A DNA stretch of 10,570 nucleotides from Nitrospirota bacterium (GTDB taxonomy: Bacteria > Nitrospirota > Thermodesulfovibrionia > UBA6902 > BMS3Bbin08). Where the stretch lies: assembly GCA_016208845.1 (NCBI GenBank), contig JACQXH010000047.1:1-10570 (forward strand). Direction: 5' to 3'. The position numbers were made by a program, and so were the translations under genes. The notes below the pieces were generated by a model. The model was not told the origin of the DNA. It saw only the letters and a list, made by a program, of their open reading frames with translations, and did not search any database. This document shows positions 1-5,844 of the stretch, one piece after another. Numbering within the stretch: the first letter of the stretch is position 1; every line of letters begins with the position of its first letter.

Positions 1-245
1 GGTATCAAACAACTTCGGCCAAGCCCTGCAGGGGTTAAGGCGCCTGAGAGGGACACCCCTATCCGAACATTTTTCTGCATTACTCCGCTGACAAATAACT
101 CACAGGCCTTTCTAAATGAACCGGCGTTGTATGAAAACATGGCATTTTCAATTACCTGATCAACCATCATACCCCGCTTGATAGGCCGGGGCTTGAGCGG
201 TATGTGGCGGTCTAAGCAAGTTCTGTTTTTCTTATTCTTTTCCAT
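1..245 (-). CDS. Deoxyhypusine-synthase-like protein, N-terminal part (runs off the window)
   Basis: Reading the minus strand from an ATG at 245 gives 81 codons with no stop before the window edge. The product begins MEKNKKNRTCLDRHIPLKPR and carries a segment reading GVSLSGALTPAGLG near residues 64-77. Together with the upstream pattern (pre-core PRPI, then AMFSYNAGSFRKACELF), this matches bacterial members of the deoxyhypusine synthase family, which share an NAD-dependent Rossmann-like fold. The archaeal and eukaryotic enzyme transfers an aminobutyl group from spermidine to eIF5A. Bacteria lack eIF5A, and some bacterial homologues act in polyamine (homospermidine or related) synthesis, so the substrate here is not known. 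The start is supported by AGGA eight bases upstream of the ATG. The gene is transcribed away from the cytochrome at 644. The C-terminal two thirds, including the catalytic lysine region, lie outside the window. Family assignment is fairly confident; function is not. Confidence 0.8.
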   Translation of the reverse strand, partial: MEKNKKNRTCLDRHIPLKPRPIKRGMMVDQVIENAMFSYNAGSFRKACELFVSGVMQKNVRIGVSLSGALTPAGLGRSCLI

Positions 246-310
246 GTGTTTAATCCTGATTTTCCTCTCTATATTTTGTAATCCTCGAATTAACCTATAA
301 AAGGCAATTT

Positions 311-502
311 ACCACAGAGGACACTGAGAAATAAATTAGCCACAAAAGAAATAAAACTTATTTTATTACCCTTCTCTGTGCACTCTTTTATACAGCAACA
401 ATGTTTCTGATAATGAACGAATAAATCACGAGAACACAGAGAACCATATGATAATTAAATGTTTTTTTATTTTAAAAATTTCCCTCTGTGATCTCTGTGG
501 TT
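311..502. repeat. Nested CACAGAG-type inverted repeats
   Basis: The outer arms are accacagaggacactgagaa (311-330) and its imperfect inverse ccctctgtgatctctgtggt (482-501). Inside them lies a second imperfect pair, ttctctgtgcactctt (373-388) facing a gagaacacagagaacc arm (430-445). The whole block could fold into a cruciform-like structure. Interspersed repeats of this CCACAGAG kind are common in intergenic DNA of some bacterial genomes. I see no transposase or coding capacity. Confidence 0.55.
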
Positions 503-607
503 TCCTAAATGCATTATTAGGATTAATTCCCAAGAGTATAAATAATACCATATCCGATATAAATTTAAACTATTTTTGTTAGTTCAGAAACACTCATTCC
601 GTTAATC

Positions 608-635
608 TTGCGCAAACCTGCAATTAGGATATAAT
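608..635 (+). promoter_or_regulatory. Sigma-70-like promoter of the cytochrome gene
   Basis: TTGCGC (608-613), a 16-base spacer and a perfect TATAAT (630-635) sit just before the ATG at 644. The predicted transcription start falls at about 641-643, so the mRNA would be leaderless or nearly so. The only purine-rich motif, AGGA at 626-629, overlaps the promoter and lies 14 bases from the ATG, too far for a normal ribosome binding site. Confidence 0.5.
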
Positions 636-643
636 ATTCTATC

Positions 644-1858
644 ATGAGCGTATCGACAGGGAGAATATCCTGTTTAATTCTTTTCGCAGTTATTTCGATA
701 ATCGTTTCCCCACAAGCCGTCTTCTCAGGACAGGCCGCCACGATCGATGAACTGGTCTCAATGTATGACATTAAAAAGTGTGTCGAATGCCATGAAGACA
801 AATATGAGGAGTGGAAGACCTCCAGCATGGGCAATTCTGTCAGCGATCCGCGTGTGCTGAAGGGCATGAGGACCTTTATCCGTCTGGCGCTTGATAAAGA
901 GCAGGGACTTGGCAGAAAGGATCTTAAAATATGCCTCGACTGTCATGTGCCGCAGATAAAAAATGCTGCTCCAGAGCTGATATTGCATATAGGTGATTTA
1001 ATATTGACGGCAGTTGAAGATGAGGATGTGAGCAGGAGGGAATCCGCAACAAAAGATCTCTCCAAACTCAATATCAACTGTTTTGTGTGTCATAACATGA
1101 AGTCATTGGGCTTTGGCAAGCAGACGCAGGAAGGCGTGATCTACGGGCCGGAGGATGTCGGCAATCCTCATGAAGAGATCGGTTTCAGGACAATCAAATC
1201 TGAGTTTATGACGACTTCCGGATTATGCGCGCAATGCCATCACTGCCCTCCTGATGTAGCATGGAAGGAGTGCCCGACGATCTATACGTCTTACATTGAG
1301 GATTTCATAAGCAAGGGGCATAAGGAAACCTGCCAGGATTGTCATATGGATGGTGACAGGCGCAGCCATAAGTTCTATGGACCCAATGATCTCGATTTTC
1401 TTAAATCATCGATCACCCTTGCGGTCAATGCCAGGCCGACAAAGTATGTGGATATTTATACAAATGATAAACTGCGAGCAGTAGCATTGGAGGTGAAATT
1501 GACCAATCATGCAGGACATGAGATCCCGCATGGCTGATCCATAAAACCCCGGATGGTCCTGGATGTGACCATAAAAGACGAGATCGGCAAAGAAGTATTT
1601 GCAAGAGAAAAGATATATACGGTCAATGACCTTTATTTCAAGGGCGGGAAAAAGGTTCCGATGGCTGAGTGGGATGTTACTGCAACCGAACATTTTGGCC
1701 TCGGTCTTGAACCACTTGTGCCCGATATCCAGACGTTCATAGTCCCTCTTCCCCATGGCACGAAATCTGTGAATGTCGAGGCAATAGTCACTTATGAATA
1801 CATGCGAGACAAGATTTTTACTTTAGATAAAATAACCCGGAACGTTGTGTTTGAGTAA
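644..1858 (+). CDS. Secreted pentaheme c-type cytochrome interrupted by an in-frame UGA (possible selenoprotein or recent pseudogene)
   Basis: The frame starts at ATG 644. Residues 1-32 are a Sec signal peptide (hydrophobic core LILFAVISIIV). Five CXXCH heme motifs follow: C46-H50 (CVECH), C97-H101, C146-H150, C195-H199 and C230-H234, so this is a periplasmic multiheme electron carrier or reductase subunit. The stretch RRSHKFYGPNDLDFLKS followed by a beta-rich region with NHAGHEIPHG resembles the C-terminal part of cytochrome c554-like multiheme proteins. Residue 298 is TGA (1535-1537). The same frame then stays open to TAA at 1856-1858, giving 106 more codons of sensible protein (VLDVTIKDEIGKEV and onward), 404 codons in all. 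No frameshift is needed. Either the TGA is a nonsense mutation or sequencing error (TGC/TGT Cys or TGG Trp is one base away), or it is read as selenocysteine; a suitable hairpin follows. The electron partner and pathway cannot be read from the context. Confidence 0.85.
1538..1858 (+). other. In-frame continuation of the cytochrome after the UGA
   Basis: These 106 sense codons plus TAA are in the same frame as 644-1537. They encode a heme-free, beta-strand-rich segment (VLDVTIKDEIGKEVFARE, later VNVEAIVTYEY) that looks like the C-terminal Ig-like domain of multiheme cytochromes. A gene finder would start it at the ATG at 1553, but there is no ribosome binding site or signal peptide there, so an independent gene is unlikely. 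The intact frame and protein-like composition argue that the interruption is either recoded or very recent. Confidence 0.7.
1553..1572 (+). promoter_or_regulatory. Candidate bacterial SECIS hairpin after the in-frame UGA
   Basis: ATGGTC (1553-1558) and GACCAT (1567-1572) form a perfect 6-bp stem. Inside it a C/U mismatch and a U-G wobble would close a GGAU tetraloop (1561-1564). The apical loop lies 21-23 bases after the UGA at 1535-1537 and begins with G. This fits the general rules for bacterial SECIS elements, which need a short stem-loop about 16-37 bases downstream of UGA with a G at the start of the loop. It was seen by inspection only; no folding energy was computed, and a 6-bp stem can arise by chance. 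Confidence 0.4.
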
Positions 1859-2104
1859 ACGGCAGTTAGCCACTGATTTGCGCGGATAGACACGGAAACT
1901 GAAAGAAGTTAAGAAGGTGAGAAAATAAGTTGAAGCGAGTCGAAACGACTCGGTCGCATCGTACCGACCCGTCGGTCGATACGACTAAACTTAGACCCGC
2001 TTCGGGACGTTCAGAATCATAATTTCTTATTTATTAAATCTGCACTTGCTTGCCGGCAGGCAGATCCGTGTTAATCCGTGGCCAAATGCTTTTATTAGGA
2101 TAAT
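1859..2104. repeat. Composite repeat spacer: inverted CCAC-GGAT arms around GTCG-type palindromes
   Basis: The left arm gccactgatttgcgcggata with gacacgga (1869-1896) is an imperfect inverse of the right arm gatccgtgttaatccgtggc (2063-2082). Between them lie CGAGTCG-AAA-CGACTCG (1936-1952, 7-bp stem), ACCGAC-CC-GTCGGT (1963-1976, 6-bp stem), a GTCGATACGAC copy (1976-1986) and the palindrome ttgccggcaggca (2050-2062) abutting the right arm. No coding frame is supported. AGGA at 2097-2100, at the right edge, serves the next gene. Confidence 0.6.
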
Positions 2105-3256
2105 TTGAACTTCATTCTTTTTATCGCCACATTTTTCCTTATTTACGGAGGATTGCATTTATACGCATTCCTCAAGGCCAGGTCTGCATTTGCTTTTGGA
2201 GCACAATTCAGCCTCTTCCTGATTCTTTTTATGCTGCTGATGACTTTGGCCCCGTTCATTGTCAATCTGTCTGAAAAATACGGCCTCCATTCCTTTGCGC
2301 GCTTTATGTCTTATACCGGCTATTTATGGATGGGTGCATTGTTTCTCTTTTTTTCTTATTCGCTGTTAATTGATCTTTATCGTCTTTTGGTTTACGCCGC
2401 TAAATTTGTTTTCAAGAATGATCTGTCTTATCTCACCCCCACTGCGGGATTCTGTTTTTTTGTGCCCCTTATCCTTTCCTTGTCAACATCTCTCTACGGT
2501 TATTTTGAGGCTGGCAATATCAGAACTGAAAAGATAACGATCATGACCGCACTTTTACCCAAAGATATCAGCAGCCTGAAGATAGTCCAGATATCTGATG
2601 TACATATAGGATTGATAGTAAGAGAAGAAAGATTGAATAAAATCCTTAATAAAGTAAAAGAGGCTGATCCGGATATCATGGTCTCGACAGGCGACCTTGT
2701 GGACGGCCAGATAAACAGCCTGTCAGGTCTTTCGGGTCTGTTTAGAGAGATCAATCCGGGATACGGGAAATATGCCATTACAGGCAATCATGAATTCTAT
2801 GCAGGGATCGACCAGTCAATGGAATTCATAAATAACTCAGGATTTAAGGTCTTACGTGGAGAAGGCCTTACTGTGGCCGGTTTGATAAACATCGCAGGAG
2901 TGGATGATCCTGCAGGAGGAAATTACGGCTCATCTAAAAAAATATCTGAAAAGGAATTGCTCTCAAGTCTTCCGCGGGACAAGTTTACCCTTCTGCTGAA
3001 ACACAGGCCTGCTGTGGACAAGGACAGCCCCGGCCTTTTTGATCTCCAGCTCTCAGGCCATACGCACAGAGGACAGGTATTCCCCTTTTCGCTAATTACA
3101 ATGCTCTACTATCCGGTTGCCTCAGGATTCGCAAGGCTTTCTGATAACGCAGCCTTATATGTAAGCCGGGGCTCAGGCACATGGGGGCCTCCAATGCCAG
3201 TCCTGTCTCCGCCTGAGATCACGGTAATTGAGATTGTGCATGACGTAGCTCATTAA
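2105..3256 (+). CDS. Membrane-anchored calcineurin-like metallophosphoesterase
   Basis: The 383-residue product has four hydrophobic segments (about residues 1-21, 33-56, 69-96 and 112-133) followed by a metallophosphoesterase domain. The binuclear metal motifs are in order: D165-V-H167, G196-D197, G227-N228-H229-E, H300 in LLKHRP, and G318-H-T-H321-R-G-Q. All ligands are present, so it should be an active metal-dependent phosphoesterase. Members of this YaeI/YkuE-like group with long N-terminal membrane regions have been linked to lipid or cell-envelope phosphoesters, but the substrate here is unknown. The start is TTG at 2105 (read as Met), chosen because AGGA lies four bases upstream and the following residues run straight into the first membrane helix. 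It stands alone between a repeat spacer and the ATPase promoter. Confidence 0.9.
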   Translation: MNFILFIATFFLIYGGLHLYAFLKARSAFAFGAQFSLFLILFMLLMTLAPFIVNLSEKYGLHSFARFMSYTGYLWMGALFLFFSYSLLIDLYRLLVYAAKFVFKNDLSYLTPTAGFCFFVPLILSLSTSLYGYFEAGNIRTEKITIMTALLPKDISSLKIVQISDVHIGLIVREERLNKILNKVKEADPDIMVSTGDLVDGQINSLSGLSGLFREINPGYGKYAITGNHEFYAGIDQSMEFINNSGFKVLRGEGLTVAGLINIAGVDDPAGGNYGSSKKISEKELLSSLPRDKFTLLLKHRPAVDKDSPGLFDLQLSGHTHRGQVFPFSLITMLYYPVASGFARLSDNAALYVSRGSGTWGPPMPVLSPPEITVIEIVHDVAH

Positions 3257-3263
3257 AACCCTC

Positions 3264-3292
3264 TTGACATTATTGTCGTCATTTGAGATGAT
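3264..3292 (+). promoter_or_regulatory. Promoter of the ATPase gene with overlapping inverted repeats
   Basis: A perfect -35 TTGACA (3264-3269) is followed after 17 bases by a weak -10, GATGAT (3287-3292). Short inverted repeats overlap it: GACA-ttat-TGTC (3266-3277) and CGTCAT (3278-3283) facing ATGACG (3295-3300). They could be operator half-sites, which would suit autoregulation, but they are short enough to be chance. Confidence 0.45.
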
Positions 3293-3294
3293 AT

Positions 3295-4467
3295 ATGACG
3301 AATATGGCGACAAAAAAGAAAATCCTTGATGAGCTTTATGTAGACCGGGAGTTGAGCCTGCCTGTTCTTATGGAGAAAAAATCCCTTTTTCTTTTCGGTC
3401 CGCGCCAGACAGGGAAAACCTCGCTCATCCGCCATACCCGAAAGGACGCAAGGGTGTACGACCTTCTGGACACGTCGGTATTCCTGGCTCTGAGCCAGAA
3501 TCCCGGCCGTCTTGCACAGGAATTGACGCCTAATGACCGTTTTGTAGTTATGGATGAAATACAGCGTCTGCCCAGCCTGCTCAATGAAGTGCACCGGCTT
3601 ATTGAAGAACGCAGGATTCGCTTTCTGCTGACAGGCTCAAGCGCCCGGAAACTTCGGCGCGGCGGCGTAAACCTGCTTGGCGGCAGGGCACGAACAAAGT
3701 ATCTGCACCCGCTAACATGCAGGGAGCTTGGCCGTCACTTCAACCTGCTCCGTGCAATTGAACGCGGTTTAATTCCCTCTATTTATTTCTCTGACGATCC
3801 CCGCGCCGACCTTCAGGCATATACAGGATCTTATCTGCAGCAGGAGATTGTAGCTGAGGGGGCTACCCGGAATGTGCCGGCATTCAGCCGGTTCCTCAGG
3901 GTTGCCGCTCTTTGCAACGGCACTATAGTCAACTTTACGAATGTAGCTAACGATGCACAGGTGCCGCGCACGACTGTTTATGAGTATTTTGAGATACTCA
4001 AGGATACCCTTGTGCTGCATGAACTTCCGGCATGGCGCAGTTCTGTCAAACGAAAACCATTGGTCTCCTCAAAGTACTATTTTTTTGATATCGGAGTGGC
4101 ATCAGCACTGCAGGGGAGGGTATTGGCGCCGGGTACTCCTGAATTCGGCACAGCTTTTGAAACATATTTTTTTCATGAACTGCGATGTTATAGCGATTAT
4201 GTCTCAGCCGGGCCCATCAGTAATTGGCGGTCAGCCTCAGGGTTTGAGGTGGATTTCATACTGGGGGACAGCCTGGCGATAGAGGTGAAGGCAAAAGAAA
4301 ATGTCTCTTCCCAGGACCTGAGATCTCTGCGTGCACTGGCAGAAGAGAAGAAATTGCGGCGCTTCATCTGTGTTAGTCTTGAGCCCCGTGCGAGATCATT
4401 GGAAGGCATCACCATCCTGCCGTACAGGGAGTTTCTTGACGGCCTGTGGAACGGAGCCTATTCATAG
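3295..4467 (+). CDS. AAA-family ATPase with C-terminal DUF4143 (nuclease-fold) domain
   Basis: This 390-residue protein has Walker A GPRQTGKTS (residues 35-43, K41), Walker B FVVMDE (83-88), a sensor-like FLLTGSSARKLRR (about 110-122) and a long C-terminal half with a predicted winged-helix-like middle. The end contains E318-V-D320 and E330-V-K332, spaced like a PD-(D/E)XK nuclease-fold core. This is the usual architecture of the widespread AAA plus DUF4143 family, whose cellular role is not settled; members are scattered among accessory genes and often duplicated. ATG at 3295 is used here; ATG at 3304 (MATKKKILDEL) is equally possible, and neither has a clear ribosome binding site. GC looks slightly higher than in the metallophosphoesterase before it. 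It has its own promoter and is followed by a toxin-antitoxin remnant, suggesting an acquired patch. Confidence 0.88.
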   Translation: MTNMATKKKILDELYVDRELSLPVLMEKKSLFLFGPRQTGKTSLIRHTRKDARVYDLLDTSVFLALSQNPGRLAQELTPNDRFVVMDEIQRLPSLLNEVHRLIEERRIRFLLTGSSARKLRRGGVNLLGGRARTKYLHPLTCRELGRHFNLLRAIERGLIPSIYFSDDPRADLQAYTGSYLQQEIVAEGATRNVPAFSRFLRVAALCNGTIVNFTNVANDAQVPRTTVYEYFEILKDTLVLHELPAWRSSVKRKPLVSSKYYFFDIGVASALQGRVLAPGTPEFGTAFETYFFHELRCYSDYVSAGPISNWRSASGFEVDFILGDSLAIEVKAKENVSSQDLRSLRALAEEKKLRRFICVSLEPRARSLEGITILPYREFLDGLWNGAYS

Positions 4468-4552
4468 TACGAAAAAAGAGGTCCGGAGAAAATTAAGCCG
4501 AAGTAAAGATCAACAGCCCCTGCCCCCCTTGATATGAATGACATTCAAGAGG
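4468..4552. other. Short spacer, nothing clear
   Basis: The stretch between the ATPase stop and the antitoxin remnant holds a small imperfect hairpin around cttgatatgaatgacattca (4529-4548), without a T-run that would make it a terminator. I see no gene in it. Confidence 0.4.
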
Positions 4553-4792
4553 TCATCCCGATGAGTCGGGATCAGCTCCATTTTCAATTTCAATGACTTG
4601 CATGTCGCTAAACCCTCGACCAACTACTGATTGTATGGTAGCCTGTGAAAGCCCTGCCTTTCCCCTTGCCTTGATAAAACTTTCCAAAAGCTCAAACTCC
4701 GGATCAAGGGCATGCCATGCCTTCCTGAACTTGGCAAGAATAGCAAGATAAGGCTTATTGTTGTTGCGTTCCGGATAATCACTGTGAAGCAT
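4553..4792 (-). pseudogene. Decayed XRE-family antitoxin (HigA-like) remnant
   Basis: The minus strand encodes a 79-residue frame in which HALDPEFELLESFIKARGKA followed by GLSQ closely matches the start of XRE/helix-turn-helix antitoxins of RelE/HigB systems. The remainder does not complete the fold. After GLSQA the text jumps to TIQSVVGRGF, as if about eight codons of the recognition region were lost. After VVGR it jumps again to DMQVIEIENG and ends in an ATCCCGA hairpin repeat. No toxin gene is adjacent. The frame could open at an ATG at 4792 inside the 3' end of the deacetylase gene, without a good ribosome binding site. I read this as a relic with internal deletions. The helix-turn-helix reading is moderately confident; the deletion boundaries are inferred from memory of the family. 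Confidence 0.5.
4555..4572. repeat. ATCCCGA/TCGGGAT hairpin repeat
   Basis: ATCCCGA-TGAG-TCGGGAT is a perfect 7-bp stem with a 4-base loop. The same left half, ATCCCGATGAGTCG, recurs inside lolA at about 6505-6518, tying it to the GTCG-type repeats of this window. No T-tract follows on either strand, so it is probably not an intrinsic terminator. Confidence 0.5.
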
Positions 4793-5597
4793 AAAGCTCT
4801 GAAAGAGGCACGATTTTGACTTCATTGTCAGGCAGGTGTTTCTGCAGGAATTTAATAGTGTCTTCTTTCGGGTGCGCGAGCACAATAGCATAGCCTCTTC
4901 CCTTCGCGATCTTCACTGCCTTGTCCCATTGGGTTTCCATATAATCCGGCGTGTTCTCATCGTCAAGGAACACATCACGTTTTAATGCTTTTATGCCATG
5001 CTCTTTGGCTATCTTGAGCCCTGCTGAGTGCGGCGATGTGAGACTATCCAGGAAAAAAAGATTTCGCTCTTTAAGGGCTGATATCACAACAGACAAAGCC
5101 CTTTTATCTTCTGTGAAGGCAGAGCCCATATGATTGCTGACACCTTTGATATGCGGGATAGAGAGCAGGGATTCTCTCAGGTTCTCCCTGATTTCATTGT
5201 CAGTCATCCACAAATAAAGCCCTCCTTTGCCGAGTTTGTGCGGCTCTTTTGCCTCCATAGGGATGTGTCCTATAAGATCATGACCCTCCTGATGGCCTTC
5301 AGAGGCGATCCATGATGAATATGGCTCATGGGGCAAAATAGATAGTGTTAACGGGGCCTTTATCTCAAGGATTTTCAATGCGGCTTTTTTATTATGGCCC
5401 AGGTCGTCAATTATAAGCGCGATCTTTGGGATCTTCTTTATTTCTTCAGGCTGGGTTTGTCTGGAAACTTTCCGGGGCTTGTACTCCTGTTTGCCTATTT
5501 CCCTGTACAGAAAAAATATTCCCAGGATGATCAGGACAAGGATCAATATTATATGGTAATGTCTTTTGCTTTTCTTAGTCTTTCTTCTTGAGGCCAT
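4779..5597 (-). CDS. Divergent polysaccharide deacetylase family protein (YibQ-like), membrane anchored
   Basis: The 272-residue product has a basic N-terminus (MASRRKTKKSKRHYH), one membrane helix (about residues 16-31) and a short linker. A deacetylase-like TIM-barrel domain follows, with IALIIDDLGHN (59-69), LSILPHEPYS (85-94), GHDLIGHIPMEAK (105-117), then NHMGSAFTED, DSLTSPHS and IVLAHPKEDT. These are the landmarks of the divergent polysaccharide deacetylase family (former DUF610, YibQ). The double aspartate and the histidines suggest a metal site. The natural substrate is not established; a periplasmic peptidoglycan- or glycan-related role is inferred from the anchor and fold. In other genomes such genes often follow a C-terminal processing protease or envC, which are not seen here. 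ATG 5597 lacks a clear ribosome binding site, but no better start exists before the membrane helix. The end overlaps the frame of the antitoxin remnant. Confidence 0.88.
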   Translation of the reverse strand: MASRRKTKKSKRHYHIILILVLIILGIFFLYREIGKQEYKPRKVSRQTQPEEIKKIPKIALIIDDLGHNKKAALKILEIKAPLTLSILPHEPYSSWIASEGHQEGHDLIGHIPMEAKEPHKLGKGGLYLWMTDNEIRENLRESLLSIPHIKGVSNHMGSAFTEDKRALSVVISALKERNLFFLDSLTSPHSAGLKIAKEHGIKALKRDVFLDDENTPDYMETQWDKAVKIAKGRGYAIVLAHPKEDTIKFLQKHLPDNEVKIVPLSELYASQ

Positions 5598-5844
5598 TTA
5601 TATTTTTGTTCTAAAAATAAATTTTGCCACGGATGAACCCGCCTATCCGCCAAGGCGGACAAGCCGGACGGGCAGGCACGGATTAACACTGATAAACACA
5701 GATCTGCCTGACGGCAGACAGACTAGCTCAGACCCTTAAAGTATTTAGGGATTTGGGTTTATGGGTTGGTAAAAATCCTAATCCCGGTCTTTTATTAATC
5801 CGTGTCCATCCGTGGTAATCTGTGGCTAATTAATGTTCTCAGCT
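5598..5844. repeat. Composite repeat spacer: inverted CCACGGAT arms with palindromic insertions
   Basis: The left arm reads gccacggatgaa (5626-5637), is broken by a GC-rich insert (about 5638-5676, with cgccaaggcg and gccggacgggcagg), resumes as cacggattaacactgataaa and continues to 5703, then abuts ctgcctgacggcagacag (5704-5721). The right arm, 5794-5827, reads back as agccacagattaccacggat on the other strand and is the imperfect inverse of the left. The middle (5722-5793) has no recognisable feature. No gene is present. Confidence 0.6.

Larger units (their letters stand above)
246..643. other. Non-coding divergent spacer with repeats
   Basis: This 398-base AT-rich stretch separates two divergently transcribed genes. 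I see no credible coding frame or structural RNA in it. It holds a ribosome binding site for the left gene, a nested set of CACAGAG-type inverted repeats (about 311-502) and a sigma-70-like promoter for the cytochrome at its right end. Confidence 0.7.

Noticed and set aside
311..502. CRISPR array
   Set aside because: The repeats are imperfect, few, inverted rather than direct, and unevenly spaced; there are no cas genes.
1538..1558. GATCCAT/ATGGTC hairpin directly abutting the UGA as the SECIS
   Set aside because: It needs a bulge, includes bases of the UGA itself and puts the loop too close to it; the 1553-1572 hairpin fits the expected geometry better.
1553..1858. Separate small gene starting at ATG 1553
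   Set aside because: It is in frame with the cytochrome at 644, lacks a ribosome binding site and signal peptide, and continues the domain interrupted by the TGA.
1995..2009. CCCG-CTT-CGGG hairpin as a terminator of the cytochrome
   Set aside because: Only a 4-bp stem, more than 130 bases after the stop, and no T-run follows; more likely part of the repeat block.
4331..4537. 68-residue plus-strand frame over the ATPase 3' end
   Set aside because: Overlaps the DUF4143 domain in another frame and has no start signal or protein-like composition.
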